Counted from the first letter of the stretch, positions 16,933 through 25,854 are shown. The stretch: 64,000 nt of DNA from Caulobacter sp031457805 (GCF_031457805.1 NZ_JAVDXI010000005.1:186001-250000); one strand, 5' to 3'. Notes: generated by a model from the sequence alone, not told the origin. Numbers and translations are program-made.

Positions 16933-18905
16933 CAGAATTCCTCCCAACCGTCAGTGACCGGGGCCTGAGCGACCGCCGCCGAACCGCTGCTCCGGCCCGG
17001 ACGGGCGAAGCTGTTCAGGCGCGCCTGCTGTTCGGCCACCGGATTGCGCGCCGGAGCATGGTGCCCCGCTTCGGCGACCGCCGGACGGGCGTAGGACGAT
17101 GACCCCGATCCCACCTGGAAGCGGGCCATCAGGCGGACCAGTTCAGCGGTCTCGCCCTTCAGCGAGTGCGTCGCGGCGGTCGATTGCTCGACCATGGCGG
17201 CGTTCTGCTGGGTGACCTGGTCCATCTGGTTCACGGCGGTGTTGACCTCATTCAGGCCGGTCGCCTGCTCTGCGGCCGAGGCCGCGATTTCGGTGACCAG
17301 CGCATCGATCTCGCCGACCTTGGTGACGATCCGCTGCAGCGCCTCGCCCGTCTGGCCGACCAGGCTGACGCCTTGGCTGACCTGCTGGGTCGAGCTGGAG
17401 ATCAGCGCCTTGATTTCCTTGGCCGCCTCGGCGGAGCGCTGGGCCAGGGCCCGAACTTCCTGGGCGACCACCGCGAAACCGCGTCCCGCCTCGCCCGCAC
17501 GGGCGGCCTCGACGCCGGCGTTCAGGGCCAGGAGGTTGGTCTGGAAGGCGATTTCGTCGATGACCCCGATGATCTGGCTGATCTGGCCCGAGCTCTTTTC
17601 GATCTCGCCCATAGCCGAGACTGCCTGGTGCACGACCTGACCGCTATGCGTCGCTTCGCCACGGGTCGTTGACACGACGTCGGAGGCTTGGCGAGCGCCC
17701 GCGGCGGTGCGGCGCACCGTGGCGGTCAGCTCGTCGAGCGCGGCGGCGGTTTCTTCCAGGCTGGCGGCCTGTTGCTCGGTGCGGCGCGACAGGTCGTCGG
17801 ACGCGTGAGCGATTTCGTCGGCGCCGGTGCGCAGGCCGTCGGTCGAGGCGGCGATGACCTTCATCGTCTCCTGCAGCGAGCCCATGGCGGCGTTGAAGTC
17901 GTCCTTCAGCTTACGGTAGTCGCCGGGGAAATCGGCGGTGACGCGGAACGTCAGGTCGCCCGAAGCCAGCTTCTCCAGGCCCTCGGCCAGGTTCGACACC
18001 ACCAAGGAGGCCTCCTGGGCGGCGGCGGCGGCGGCGGCTTCCTTGGCGCGGCGTTCGTCAGCCGTAAGGGCGGCGGACTTCTCCTGGTCGGCGCGCAGCT
18101 GCTCAAGGTGCAGCTGGTTGTCACGGAAGACCTTCAGGGCGGTCACGATGGCGCCCAGCTCGTCGCCGCGCGTCAGCTTCTCGAGATCGATACTGTTGTC
18201 GCCCTTGGACAGCTTGTCGGTCGCGGCCGCGATATCGTTGATCGACTTGCGGGTCGTCATGACCGTCAGGAAGGCCAAGGCGCCGACGGCGGCGAGGGTG
18301 AGCAGCGACATGATGATGGTCACGCTCATCGCGGCGGTGGCTTCAGCCTGGCGCTTGGCGGTTTCGCTCTGAACGCGCTTGTTGGCGGCGGCCACGACCT
18401 GGTCCAGTTGGCCGGTCATCTTGGCGTATTGTTCTTCGAACGGCGCGATGAAGCCGGCGGCCATGTTGAAGTCGACCCCGATCATCCCGCTGACGGTGTC
18501 GATGGCGCTGCGGCACTCTTCGAGCGACTTGATCAGCTCGGCGATCTTCGGCTGCTCGGCCGCCGGCAGCTTGCTCTTCAGCGCCAGCAGATCCTTTTTG
18601 ACCGCGTCGGTCTCGGCCAGAACGGCGGCCATCCGCGCATCGTTCTTATCAACCTCGATGTTGCCCGCCTTGTGGGTCATCACGACGAACAGTTCGCCGT
18701 TGATGTTCGAGATCCGCTTGGAGATCCGTTCGATCTCCAGGTTTTGACGCATGTCGTTTTCAACAACCTGCTTCAGAGCGGCGGACTGGCTCTTCTGCAC
18801 GACGATGGCGCCGCCGGCCATCACGGCCAGCATCAACAGCGCAAACGCCGGCGCGAAGCCGATTTTGATGATCAATGGTAGATCGACGAGACGGATCCGT
18901 TTCAT
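16932..18905 (-). CDS. mcpA: Transmembrane chemoreceptor McpA
   Basis: The first gene of the che operon, encoding a 657-residue methyl-accepting chemotaxis protein. TM1 is near residues 10-32. The periplasmic part is a four-helix bundle (about 35-190). TM2 lies near 195-220, then HAMP segments. The signalling hairpin contains AFQTNLLALNAGVEAARAGE, and methylation helices flank it. The C-terminus is DGWEEF, matching the xWxxF tail that docks CheR/CheB in enteric receptors. ATG 18903-18905 follows GGAGGGG; an upstream in-frame ATG at 18953 lacks such a site. In C. crescentus this receptor is polar and degraded each cell cycle; that is known for the family, not read here. Confidence 0.93.
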   Translation of the reverse strand: MKRIRLVDLPLIIKIGFAPAFALLMLAVMAGGAIVVQKSQSAALKQVVENDMRQNLEIERISKRISNINGELFVVMTHKAGNIEVDKNDARMAAVLAETDAVKKDLLALKSKLPAAEQPKIAELIKSLEECRSAIDTVSGMIGVDFNMAAGFIAPFEEQYAKMTGQLDQVVAAANKRVQSETAKRQAEATAAMSVTIIMSLLTLAAVGALAFLTVMTTRKSINDIAAATDKLSKGDNSIDLEKLTRGDELGAIVTALKVFRDNQLHLEQLRADQEKSAALTADERRAKEAAAAAAAQEASLVVSNLAEGLEKLASGDLTFRVTADFPGDYRKLKDDFNAAMGSLQETMKVIAASTDGLRTGADEIAHASDDLSRRTEQQAASLEETAAALDELTATVRRTAAGARQASDVVSTTRGEATHSGQVVHQAVSAMGEIEKSSGQISQIIGVIDEIAFQTNLLALNAGVEAARAGEAGRGFAVVAQEVRALAQRSAEAAKEIKALISSSTQQVSQGVSLVGQTGEALQRIVTKVGEIDALVTEIAASAAEQATGLNEVNTAVNQMDQVTQQNAAMVEQSTAATHSLKGETAELVRLMARFQVGSGSSSYARPAVAEAGHHAPARNPVAEQQARLNSFARPGRSSGSAAVAQAPVTDGWEEF

Positions 18906-19249
18906 CGCGAGGTCCCCTCCAACCAGCGCCCCGTGCCCACGGATCGCCAACATGAAGGGGGATAATCCCGACAGATTACTAACAGACTCTGACTTGGTTA
19001 AAGGAACCGGCCGATTTTCGTCCCATTTTGGATCAGGTGGTCGTTTGGTCGCAGCTGCCCGCTTACGGATTCTATAGGCAGCTCCTGACGTAACAAGAGT
19101 CTCAGAAGCATCGAGACATGGTTACCTGAAAGTAAATCGCGAATATTATTCAGCGACTCAGACTATTTTAACGCGAGCCTGCCAATTTGCTGCTGCGTCC
19201 GGTTGGCGCGTCGTCCACAGGACGTGAATTCATTACTAGGAGCAGCGGG
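18906..19249. promoter_or_regulatory. 344-bp divergent spacer upstream of mcpA
   Basis: This holds the promoter of the che operon (leftward) and of the small secreted gene (rightward). It is AT-rich relative to the flanks (for example around 19130-19170). Isolated GTTAA elements occur on both strands, but no TTAA-N7-TTAA pair was found, so a CtrA site is not claimed. No coding sequence or hairpin of note was seen. Confidence 0.4.
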
Positions 19250-19561
19250 ATGAAATATCCGATCGCTATTGCCGCGGGAATCGCTGGCAGCTTGTTTGTC
19301 GCTCAGGTCGCCTCGGCCGCGGGCGGTTTCGAAGACCAAATGGCTCGTTGCCTGCAGCAGCACGCCAACACGCGCGACGCCGCACAAGTCATGCTTGAGT
19401 GCAATGCTGACGGCGGCAAGCTGTCGGACTGCAAGGTCGTCGACAACAGCGCCGCCGGTAAGGGCTTCGACAAGGCCGCGATGTGCATCGCCGAAAAGCT
19501 CCCGATGGGCGCCAAGACCGGCTCCGTGAAGGTTCCGTTCCGCTTCCCGGGCGGCGCGTAA
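19250..19561 (+). CDS. Small secreted protein resembling a lone TonB C-terminal domain
   Basis: A 103-residue protein. The signal peptide spans about 1-23 (ends ASA). The mature part has four cysteines and the pattern CNADGGKLSDCKVVDNS ... GFDKAAMCIAEKL ... VKVPFRFP. This resembles the TonB C-terminal fold (C-x-V-x-S ... AAL ... VPIxF) but has no transmembrane anchor or proline spacer. ATG 19250 is preceded by AGGAG at good spacing; upstream in-frame codons have none. It is divergent from mcpA and followed by two strong hairpins. The TonB-like reading is from pattern alone; it may be a periplasmic binding or decoy domain. Confidence 0.75.
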   Translation: MKYPIAIAAGIAGSLFVAQVASAAGGFEDQMARCLQQHANTRDAAQVMLECNADGGKLSDCKVVDNSAAGKGFDKAAMCIAEKLPMGAKTGSVKVPFRFPGGA

Positions 19562-19584
19562 GCGTCTTTCCGGTCGGAACAAAG

Positions 19585-19618
19585 ACGCCTCCGTCGACTT
19601 GGTCGACGGGGGCGTTTT
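19585..19618 (+). terminator. Rho-independent terminator of the small secreted gene
   Basis: A 14-bp stem (ACGCCTCCGTCGAC / GTCGACGGGGGCGT, one T-G pair) with loop TTG, followed by TTTT. It lies 24 bases after the stop codon. Confidence 0.85.
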
Positions 19619-19663
19619 GCTTTGTGGAGTTCGGCCAGGGCCCTTGGGCGGCGAGACCCCAGA

Positions 19664-19698
19664 AAGAAAGGCCGCGTCAATACGACGCGGCCTTTCTT
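19664..19698. terminator. Perfect 15-bp hairpin, probable bidirectional terminator
   Basis: AAGAAAGGCCGCGTC (19664-19678) pairs fully with GACGCGGCCTTTCTT (19684-19698) around loop AATAC. The purine/pyrimidine run at the base suits termination from both sides, between the small secreted gene and the leftward chemoreceptor gene. Confidence 0.7.
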
Positions 19699-19712
19699 CG
19701 TTTGAGCGAGGT

Positions 19713-19826
19713 CCAGAGCATGACGCCGAAAGTGGGAACCGGTTTCGGTGACAGTCACGCTCTAGGTGTTTGATCTAGAGCCTCGTTATCGCGTCAAAAC
19801 GATTCCGTTTTGACGCGCGAGGCTCT
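19713..19826. repeat. Double-hairpin dispersed repeat, copy A
   Basis: First hairpin: AGAGC (19715-19719) with GCTCT (19759-19763), with inner CCGAAA (19726-19731) and TTTCGG (19743-19748). Second hairpin: AGAGCCTCG (19777-19785) with CGAGGCTCT (19818-19826), with inner 12-bp stem CGCGTCAAAACG (19790-19801) / CGTTTTGACGCG (19806-19817). It ends 12 bases before the stop of the globin-coupled receptor. The same two-hairpin plan recurs at 24351-24457 and 54561-54671. Confidence 0.8.
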
Positions 19827-19838
19827 TCGGGACGCGGC

Positions 19839-21434
19839 CTAGAACTCTTCCCACTCTTCCTTGAGAGCGACAGCAGCGCCGCCGCGCGACACCGGCGCGC
19901 CGCCCGGTCGGCTCGCTGAGGGGCGAGGCGGAGTCGTCACCGGTGCGGGCGACCTCGCCGGCTGCGATGAAGCGCGACGCCCTCCCGACGTCCGGAAGGT
20001 CTCCACCTGCCTCACGAGCTCACCGGTCTGGCTCTTGAGAGAATGGGTCGCCGCCGTTGTCTGCTCGACCATGGCGGCGTTCTGTTGGGTGACCTGGTCC
20101 ATCTGGTTCACGGCGGTGTTCACCTCGTGCAGGCCGCTCGATTGCTCCTGAGCGGAGACCGAGATCTGGGCGATTAGTTCATCGATCTCAGCGACCTTCG
20201 TCACGATCCCCCGCAGCGCATCGCCGGTCTGCCCCACCAGCGCCACCCCCGTCTCAACCTGCCGGGTCGAGGTCGAGATCAAGGTCTTGATCTCCTTCGC
20301 CGCGTCGGCCGAACGTTGCGCCAGAGCCCGGACCTCTTGGGCGACGACGGCGAAGCCGCGACCAGCTTCACCGGCGCGCGCCGCCTCGACACCGGCGTTC
20401 AACGCCAGAAGGTTGGTCTGGAAGGCGATCTCGTCGATCACGCCGATGATATTGCCGATCTCGCGGGAGCTGGTTTCGATCTCACCCATGGCGGCGACCG
20501 CTTGACTGACGACCGCGCCGGACCGCTCGGCGTCGGTCTTGGCGCCCGCGACTACCTCCTGAGCCTGCTTGGCGCCAGCGGCCGAGCGCCGAACAGTGGC
20601 GGTGATCTGGTCCAAGGCGGCTGCCGTCTCTTCCAGGCTGGCGGCTTGTTGTTCGGTGCGACGCGCAAGGTCGTCGGCGGCGACGCTGATTTCCTCGGTG
20701 CTGGAGCGGATTCCCTCGGTCGCGCCGCCAACGCCGCACATGGCCTGATCGAGCAGGCTGACAGCATGGTTGAAGTCGCCCTTGAGCTTCTGGAACTCGG
20801 TGCAGACCTCGCCGTCGAGACGCGCCAGAAGATCGCCGGCCGCGAGACGATCCAACGCCTCGGCCAGGAGCGTGACGACATGCTCCTGCCGCGCCTGCGC
20901 CTTCTTCTGCTCAGCCTCCAGGCGGAGCCGTTCGTTGTCCAGGGTTTCCAGATAGATCGAGATGGCGAAGTCCATATCCAGGAAGATCGCCTTCATTAGC
21001 GCGGCGACCGCCTCGCCAGCGCGATCGGAGCCGCCCTTCGACATCAGCCCCTTGGGCCACATCGAGTCGATCACGGCCCGAACCAGATGGTCGCCGACGA
21101 CCGCGTAGCCACCGATGTACCAGCGGGGCTCCAGCCCAATGCGCGCATGGGTCTGACCGATGGCCCGCACCGCCCGAACGTAGTCGTCGCTGAACTGGCC
21201 CTCGGCGATCAAGGCCCAGTGGGTCTGCTGCCGCGAGCTCGCCGCGTCCATGTGCCGGTCGTCGCTGAAGAACTTGCGCGTCTCGGGGGTCGACCGGACC
21301 TTGCCGTAGAAGCTGTCTAGCGCCTTGCCGATCTCGGCCCGGATCACCGGGCGCAGGTCGCGCAGCGCCGATCGCGCCTTGTCATCGATCCCCATAAACG
21401 CTGTGCGTTCGCCGATCGCGTAGTCCTGGCTCAT
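19839..21434 (-). CDS. Globin-coupled soluble chemoreceptor
   Basis: A cytoplasmic aerotaxis-type receptor of 531 residues without membrane segments. The N-terminal 160 residues fit a sensor-globin fold: RAEIGKALDSFYGKV, then the heme-side segment AIGQTHARIGLEPRWYIGGY with a candidate proximal His. A HAMP-like linker (LAEALDRLAAGDLLARLDGE) leads to the methyl-accepting signalling hairpin. The C-terminus KEEWEEF matches the McpA tail, suggesting use of the same CheR/CheB. Possible starts are ATG 21449, 21446 and 21434; the last is used because GGGGACGG precedes it. The ligand is probably oxygen, by family. Confidence 0.9.
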   Translation of the reverse strand: MSQDYAIGERTAFMGIDDKARSALRDLRPVIRAEIGKALDSFYGKVRSTPETRKFFSDDRHMDAASSRQQTHWALIAEGQFSDDYVRAVRAIGQTHARIGLEPRWYIGGYAVVGDHLVRAVIDSMWPKGLMSKGGSDRAGEAVAALMKAIFLDMDFAISIYLETLDNERLRLEAEQKKAQARQEHVVTLLAEALDRLAAGDLLARLDGEVCTEFQKLKGDFNHAVSLLDQAMCGVGGATEGIRSSTEEISVAADDLARRTEQQAASLEETAAALDQITATVRRSAAGAKQAQEVVAGAKTDAERSGAVVSQAVAAMGEIETSSREIGNIIGVIDEIAFQTNLLALNAGVEAARAGEAGRGFAVVAQEVRALAQRSADAAKEIKTLISTSTRQVETGVALVGQTGDALRGIVTKVAEIDELIAQISVSAQEQSSGLHEVNTAVNQMDQVTQQNAAMVEQTTAATHSLKSQTGELVRQVETFRTSGGRRASSQPARSPAPVTTPPRPSASRPGGAPVSRGGAAVALKEEWEEF

Positions 21435-21642
21435 AGCCGTCCCCATCATTTCGTGAGGAAAGCCTGGGCTCTGATCCTTAACCGGCGCTTAAATATACTC
21501 GCATCAGGTGCGACGCCTTGCCGCACACCCCGCGTAGGTTGCAAGCGATTGCACACTTCTAGCTTCTTGCGCCGCGCCAACGGAAGCACGGCTTGCGGGC
21601 TAAGTACGCCCCAACGGCGGCTGGTGCGACCGGTCGCCGCAG

Positions 21643-22791
21643 TCACCCCCCGCGCTTCAAAGTCTCCCGCGCGATGATCAGTTGCTGGACCTGGCTGGTG
21701 CCCTCGTAGATTCGGAAAATCCGCACGTCGCGATAGAGCCGCTCGATCCCGTAGTCGGCGACATAGCCGGCGCCGCCGAACACCTGCACGGCCCGATCCG
21801 CCACGCGGCCGACCATTTCAGAAGCAAAGAGCTTGGACGACGCCGCCTCGAGCGTGACATTGACCCCGGCGTCGCGTTTGCGGGCGGTCTCCAGCACCAG
21901 CGCCTTGGCGGCCAGGGCCTCGGTCTTGCTGTCGGCGATCATCGCCTGGATCAGCTGGAAGCTGGCGATCGGCTGGCCGAACTGCTTGCGTTCCGAAGCA
22001 TAGGCCACGCAGTCGGCGATCAGTCGCTCAGCCACGCCCACGCAGACGGCGGCGATGTGCAACCGACCGCGATCCAGCACCTGCATGGCCACCTTGAAGC
22101 CCTCGCCTTCCGCGCCAAGGCGGTTCCACGCCGGCACGCGGACATTGTCGAAGGTCACGTCGTGGATGTGGGCGCCCTGCTGGCCCATCTTCTTCTCGGG
22201 CTTGCCGACGGTCAGCCCCGGCAGGTCGCGCGGCACCAGGAAGGCAGAGACCCCCGCCCCGCCCTTGGCGTCGGGGTTCGTCCGCGCCATCACCGTGAAG
22301 AGCGACGCCTTGCCAGCGTTGGTGATGTAACGCTTGGAGCCGTTCAGGACGTAGTGGTCGCCGTCCAGCGTGGCGCGGGTCTGGACCGCAGCGCTGTCGG
22401 AGCCGGCTTCCGGTTCGGTCAGGGCGAACGAGGTGATCACCTCGCCCGACGCGATTCCCGGCAGCCACTTGGCCTTCTGCTCGGGGTTGCCGAACATCAC
22501 GAGACCCTGGCTGCCGATGCCGACATTGGTGCCGAACACCGAGCGGAAGGCCGGCGAGGCGCGGCCCAGCTCGATGGCCACCAGCGCCTCTTCCTCCATG
22601 TTGAGGCCAAGGCCGCCGAATTCCTCGGGGATCGTCAGGCCAAAGAGCCCGAGCCCCTTCATCTCCTCGATCACGTCGGCGGGGACGGCGTCGTTCTCGG
22701 CCACCTGCGCCTCGATGGGCCGCAGACGTTCGGCCACGAAGCGGGCGACCGTGTCGATCAGCTGCTCACGCGTTTCCAGATCGAGGGCCAT
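21643..22791 (-). CDS. Acyl-CoA dehydrogenase
   Basis: A FAD-dependent enzyme oxidising acyl-CoA to trans-2-enoyl-CoA. The 382 residues show the helical N-domain, the family signature FALTEPEAGSDSAAVQT, GSKRYITNA, and the C-terminal VRIFRIYEGTSQVQQL with the catalytic glutamate of the short/medium-chain class. The length is full. It stands 109 bases downstream of the permease gene on the same strand, but nothing ties the two functionally. Chain-length specificity is not readable. Confidence 0.94.
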   Translation of the reverse strand: MALDLETREQLIDTVARFVAERLRPIEAQVAENDAVPADVIEEMKGLGLFGLTIPEEFGGLGLNMEEEALVAIELGRASPAFRSVFGTNVGIGSQGLVMFGNPEQKAKWLPGIASGEVITSFALTEPEAGSDSAAVQTRATLDGDHYVLNGSKRYITNAGKASLFTVMARTNPDAKGGAGVSAFLVPRDLPGLTVGKPEKKMGQQGAHIHDVTFDNVRVPAWNRLGAEGEGFKVAMQVLDRGRLHIAAVCVGVAERLIADCVAYASERKQFGQPIASFQLIQAMIADSKTEALAAKALVLETARKRDAGVNVTLEAASSKLFASEMVGRVADRAVQVFGGAGYVADYGIERLYRDVRIFRIYEGTSQVQQLIIARETLKRGG

Positions 22792-22900
22792 TCGCTTCGT
22801 CTCCCAGTTTCCCAGCCCCTCACGGAAACCGCGAGGGTGGCGTCAAACGCTTGTTTTGCCGGGAACTGTAGCGATGGCCCTCGAGAATGGAAGCCTTCCC

Positions 22901-24331
22901 TTACGCCCGCTCCTGCTGGGCCAGCACGCTCTTGCGCATGCCATAGGCCAGATAGACCACCGCCCCGATCAGGTGGGCGTAGAGGAAGTAGAGCTGGGTC
23001 TTCCCGGGCAGGCTGACGAACAGGTAGAGGCAGCCCAGGATGCCGGCGGGCGCCACGATGGGCCATAGCGGGGTGGAGAACACCCGCGGACGGTTCGGCT
23101 CGCGCAGACGCAGCAGGATCACCGAGGCGCCGACCGCGATAAAGGCCCACAGCGTGCCGGCGTTGGCCAGCTCGGCGATGTCCTTCAGCGACAGGAGACC
23201 CGAGATCACCGCCGACAGCACGCCGGTCAGCAGGGTCATCATCACGGGCGTGCCGGTCTTGGCGTTCACCTTCGACAGGGCGCGGGGCAGGAGGCCGTCG
23301 CGGGCCATGACGAAGAAGATCCGGCTCTGGCCGTACATGAAGGCCAGAATCACGGTCGGTAGGGCGACGACGGCGGCCAGGGCGACCAGCTGGGCGATCT
23401 TGCCATGGTTCAGGCTCTCAAGAATGAAAACCAGCGGGGCCTCGCTCTTGGAGAACACCTCGGTGCGCGAGGCGCCGATCGAGACGGCGGCGACGATCAT
23501 GTAGATCGCCGTGCAGACGGCCATCGAGCCGACGATGCCGATGGTCAGGTCGCGCTTGGGATTCTTGGTCTCTTCAGCGGCGGTCGACACCGCGTCGAAG
23601 CCGTAGAAGGCGAAGAAGATCAGGCTGGCCGCGGCCATCACCCCGATCTTGGCGGCGTCGGCGGCCGCGCCTTCCGGCACATGGGCCTGGAAGCCATTGG
23701 GCATGAAGGGCGTGAAGTGGGCGATGTTGAACGCCGGCAGACACAGCGCAACGAAGACCGCCAGGGCGATGATCTTCACGAAGACCAGCACCATGTTGAC
23801 CGTGGCGCTCTCGCGGGTGCCAAGGGCCAGTAGACCCGCCACTGCCATCGAGATGAACACGGCCGGCACGTTGATCAGCCCGCCCTGGTGGGGTCCGGCC
23901 AGCAGGGCGTCGGGGAAGCCGATCATCTTGAACAAGCCATGGGCGTGGGCCGACCAGCCTACGGCCACCGCCGCGCAGACCAGGGTGTATTCGAGGATCA
24001 GGCTCCAGCCGACGAACCAGGCGACCGGCTCGCCCATCGCCGCATAGCTGTAGGTGTAGGCGCTGCCCGAGGCCGGGATCATCGTCGACAGCTCGGCGTA
24101 GCAAAGCGCGGCGCAGGCGCAGACCGCGCCGGCGATCAGGAACGAGAGAATGACGCCCGGCCCGGCCAGGCCCGCCCCGACGCCGGTCAGGGTGTAGATG
24201 CCGGTCCCGACAATGGCCCCGACACCCAGGGCCACCAGGTGCGGCCAGCTCAGGGTCTTCTTCAGTTGATGGCTGTCCGCATGACCGGCGGTGATGGTGT
24301 CGATGGCCTTGCGGCGCGTCCAGAAGCTCAC
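22901..24331 (-). CDS. APC-superfamily amino acid permease
   Basis: A 476-residue inner-membrane transporter with about twelve hydrophobic segments. The N-terminal hallmark LGVGAIVGTGIYTLTG is followed by AGPGVILSFLIAG, and AAEETKNPKRDL lies in a cytoplasmic loop, all typical of cationic/neutral amino acid permeases (YfnA/CAT group). The start is GTG 24329-24331 with GGAGGG upstream. A longer frame continues to 24835, but only by reading through the repeat at 24351-24457 and part of the next gene's strand, so it is rejected. The substrate is unknown. Confidence 0.9.
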   Translation of the reverse strand: MSFWTRRKAIDTITAGHADSHQLKKTLSWPHLVALGVGAIVGTGIYTLTGVGAGLAGPGVILSFLIAGAVCACAALCYAELSTMIPASGSAYTYSYAAMGEPVAWFVGWSLILEYTLVCAAVAVGWSAHAHGLFKMIGFPDALLAGPHQGGLINVPAVFISMAVAGLLALGTRESATVNMVLVFVKIIALAVFVALCLPAFNIAHFTPFMPNGFQAHVPEGAAADAAKIGVMAAASLIFFAFYGFDAVSTAAEETKNPKRDLTIGIVGSMAVCTAIYMIVAAVSIGASRTEVFSKSEAPLVFILESLNHGKIAQLVALAAVVALPTVILAFMYGQSRIFFVMARDGLLPRALSKVNAKTGTPVMMTLLTGVLSAVISGLLSLKDIAELANAGTLWAFIAVGASVILLRLREPNRPRVFSTPLWPIVAPAGILGCLYLFVSLPGKTQLYFLYAHLIGAVVYLAYGMRKSVLAQQERA

Positions 24332-24350
24332 TTTGGGGGTCCCTCCGACC

Positions 24351-24457
24351 AGAGCATGGCAGCCGAAAGCGTCAGCGGTTTCGGCGTCCGCCATGCTCTG
24401 CAAATAGTCGCGAGCCTGTTTAGCCGCTTCGGATCGAGATCCGAAGCGGACAGGCTC
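24351..24457. repeat. Double-hairpin dispersed repeat, copy B
   Basis: First hairpin: AGAGCATGGC (24351-24360) pairs perfectly with GCCATGCTCT (24390-24399), with inner CCGAAA (24363-24368) / TTTCGG (24379-24384). Second hairpin: GAGCCTGT (24412-24419) / ACAGGCTC (24450-24457), with inner CCGCTTCGGATC (24424-24435) / GATCCGAAGCGG (24438-24449). It sits 20 bases upstream of the permease start. The outer arms and CCGAAA/TTTCGG core match copies A and C, while the inner second stem differs. Confidence 0.8.
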
Positions 24458-24504
24458 TCGATGCGGACCATGGAGCGGGTTTCGTTCCCAGCCAAGCCTC
24501 GAAG

Positions 24505-25506
24505 TTAGAAGAAAATCCTCGTCAGGGCGTAGGCGAGGATCGCCACGGCCACCGTGAGCGTCACCAGCAGGATCGCCAGGCGCGGCTTGACCTCCAGCAG
24601 GGCCTTTGGGCCGAGCTTGGCCGAAATGGCGCCGACGCCCGCCAGCAACAGGAAGCTCGAGCACGCCCCGAGCATCGCCACCAGCGCCGGCGGGATCAGG
24701 TTGAGGCCCCGGGCGGCGGCCAGGGCCGCGAAGCCCCAGACGAAGATCGGCGGGGCCTGCAGGCCCGACACCCGGCCGCCCTGGGCGGTGCGGGTCAGCA
24801 TCAGGCCGATCAACACCACGGCCGGGCCCAGCCACAGGATCCGCGACAGCTTGGCCAGAGCCGCCGTGCCGGCGACCTCCGGCGACACAGAGGCCCCGGC
24901 CCCGGCCACTTGCGCGACGTCGTGGATCGACAGGCCAAAAAAGACGCCGGCCTGGTGGGCGGTCAGGCCCAGCGCGTTGGCGACCGGCGGATAGGCCAGC
25001 ATGGCTACGGTCGAGAGCAGGTTGACCCCGACGATGACCAGCGCCGTCGTGCGCTGGTTCTCCGGACTGGAGGGCGCGGCCTGCGAGGCGGCCAGGGCCG
25101 CCGAGGCGCCGCAGATCGAGCAGGCGGCTGCGGCGATCAGGGCCTCGGCGAGCGGCAGACCCAAGGCCGCGCCGGCCAGGGCCCCGATCCCGAGCCCCCC
25201 CAGCACCACCGCGCCGCTGGCCAGAACGGCCGGACCGCCCAGAGCGGCGAATTCGCTCCAGCTGATCTGCGCGCCCATCATGGCCACGCCCAGCCGCAGG
25301 CCGGGCTTGGCGAAGATGTCGAGACCCGCGCCCAGCTGCCCCTGCAGGCCCAGCGCGCCCAGCATCATGCCCAGCACCACCGCGATCAGCGGCGCCGGGG
25401 CGTGCAGGCTCTGGGACAGGAGCTTGGCCAGCACCGCCATCAAGAGGCCGGCCAGAAGGCCCGGCCCCATGCGGACGGCGTTCAGGCGCAGGGCCGCGGC
25501 GGTCAT
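24505..25506 (-). CDS. YeiH-family (UPF0324) putative anion exporter
   Basis: A 333-residue integral membrane protein with about ten hydrophobic segments. It has family features APLIAVVLGMMLGALG, KPGLRLGVAMMGAQIS, AACSICGASAALAAS and FFGLSIHDVAQVAGAGA. YeiH/UPF0324 proteins are often called sulfate exporters, though the substrate is poorly proven. The start overlaps the stop of a small DUF6356-like gene by four bases, so the two form an operon divergent from an Lrp-type regulator. Confidence 0.88.
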   Translation of the reverse strand: MTAAALRLNAVRMGPGLLAGLLMAVLAKLLSQSLHAPAPLIAVVLGMMLGALGLQGQLGAGLDIFAKPGLRLGVAMMGAQISWSEFAALGGPAVLASGAVVLGGLGIGALAGAALGLPLAEALIAAAACSICGASAALAASQAAPSSPENQRTTALVIVGVNLLSTVAMLAYPPVANALGLTAHQAGVFFGLSIHDVAQVAGAGASVSPEVAGTAALAKLSRILWLGPAVVLIGLMLTRTAQGGRVSGLQAPPIFVWGFAALAAARGLNLIPPALVAMLGACSSFLLLAGVGAISAKLGPKALLEVKPRLAILLVTLTVAVAILAYALTRIFF

Positions 25507-25763
25507 CCGCGGACGGTTTCGCCGTTCATCGAGGCGGCGGCGGCGAAGTGGGCGTCGGCCTTGGCGCAGCGGTTCGAGAGGCGCTCGTGAAGCCGGCGCA
25601 CGGTCTGGCTGCCGGTGCGCTCGAACGCGAAGGGCAGGACGCCATGGATGATGCAGGCCAGGCCCGCGCCCAGCAGGGTGAAGCCAAAGCTCCAGGCCAC
25701 GCCCATGTGCTGACCGTAGCTTTCGCCGACCGACTTGGGATGACGCGTGAACGACAGGTCCAT
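25503..25763 (-). CDS. DUF6356-like small membrane protein
   Basis: An 86-residue protein beginning MDLSFTRHPKSVGESYGQHMGVAWSF, with one clear hydrophobic segment (about 24-46) and a charged C-terminal half (VRRLHERLSNRCAKADAHF). The arrangement is that of the DUF6356 family, whose function is unknown to me. ATG 25761-25763 is used; a longer frame reading into the Lrp gene on the opposite strand is rejected. It overlaps the YeiH-type exporter gene (ATGA) and shares a divergent promoter with the Lrp regulator. Confidence 0.75.
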   Translation of the reverse strand: MDLSFTRHPKSVGESYGQHMGVAWSFGFTLLGAGLACIIHGVLPFAFERTGSQTVRRLHERLSNRCAKADAHFAAAASMNGETVRG

Positions 25764-25854
25764 GAAAGCCCCCGCTGGCTGAAACCGATGCGTTCTAAGG
25801 ATGGCGTGGATTCGGAGAAAGGCATTGTTTGAAAGGTTACCATTTCCGCGATAT

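Noticed and set aside
18906..19249. Possible CtrA site upstream of mcpA
   Set aside because: GTTAA elements exist on both strands but not in the TTAA-N7-TTAA arrangement, so no site is claimed.
24331..24835. N-terminal extension of the APC permease
   Set aside because: The extension translates a double-hairpin repeat and antisense of the YeiH-type gene. The GTG at 24331 has a good site and yields the normal family N-terminus.
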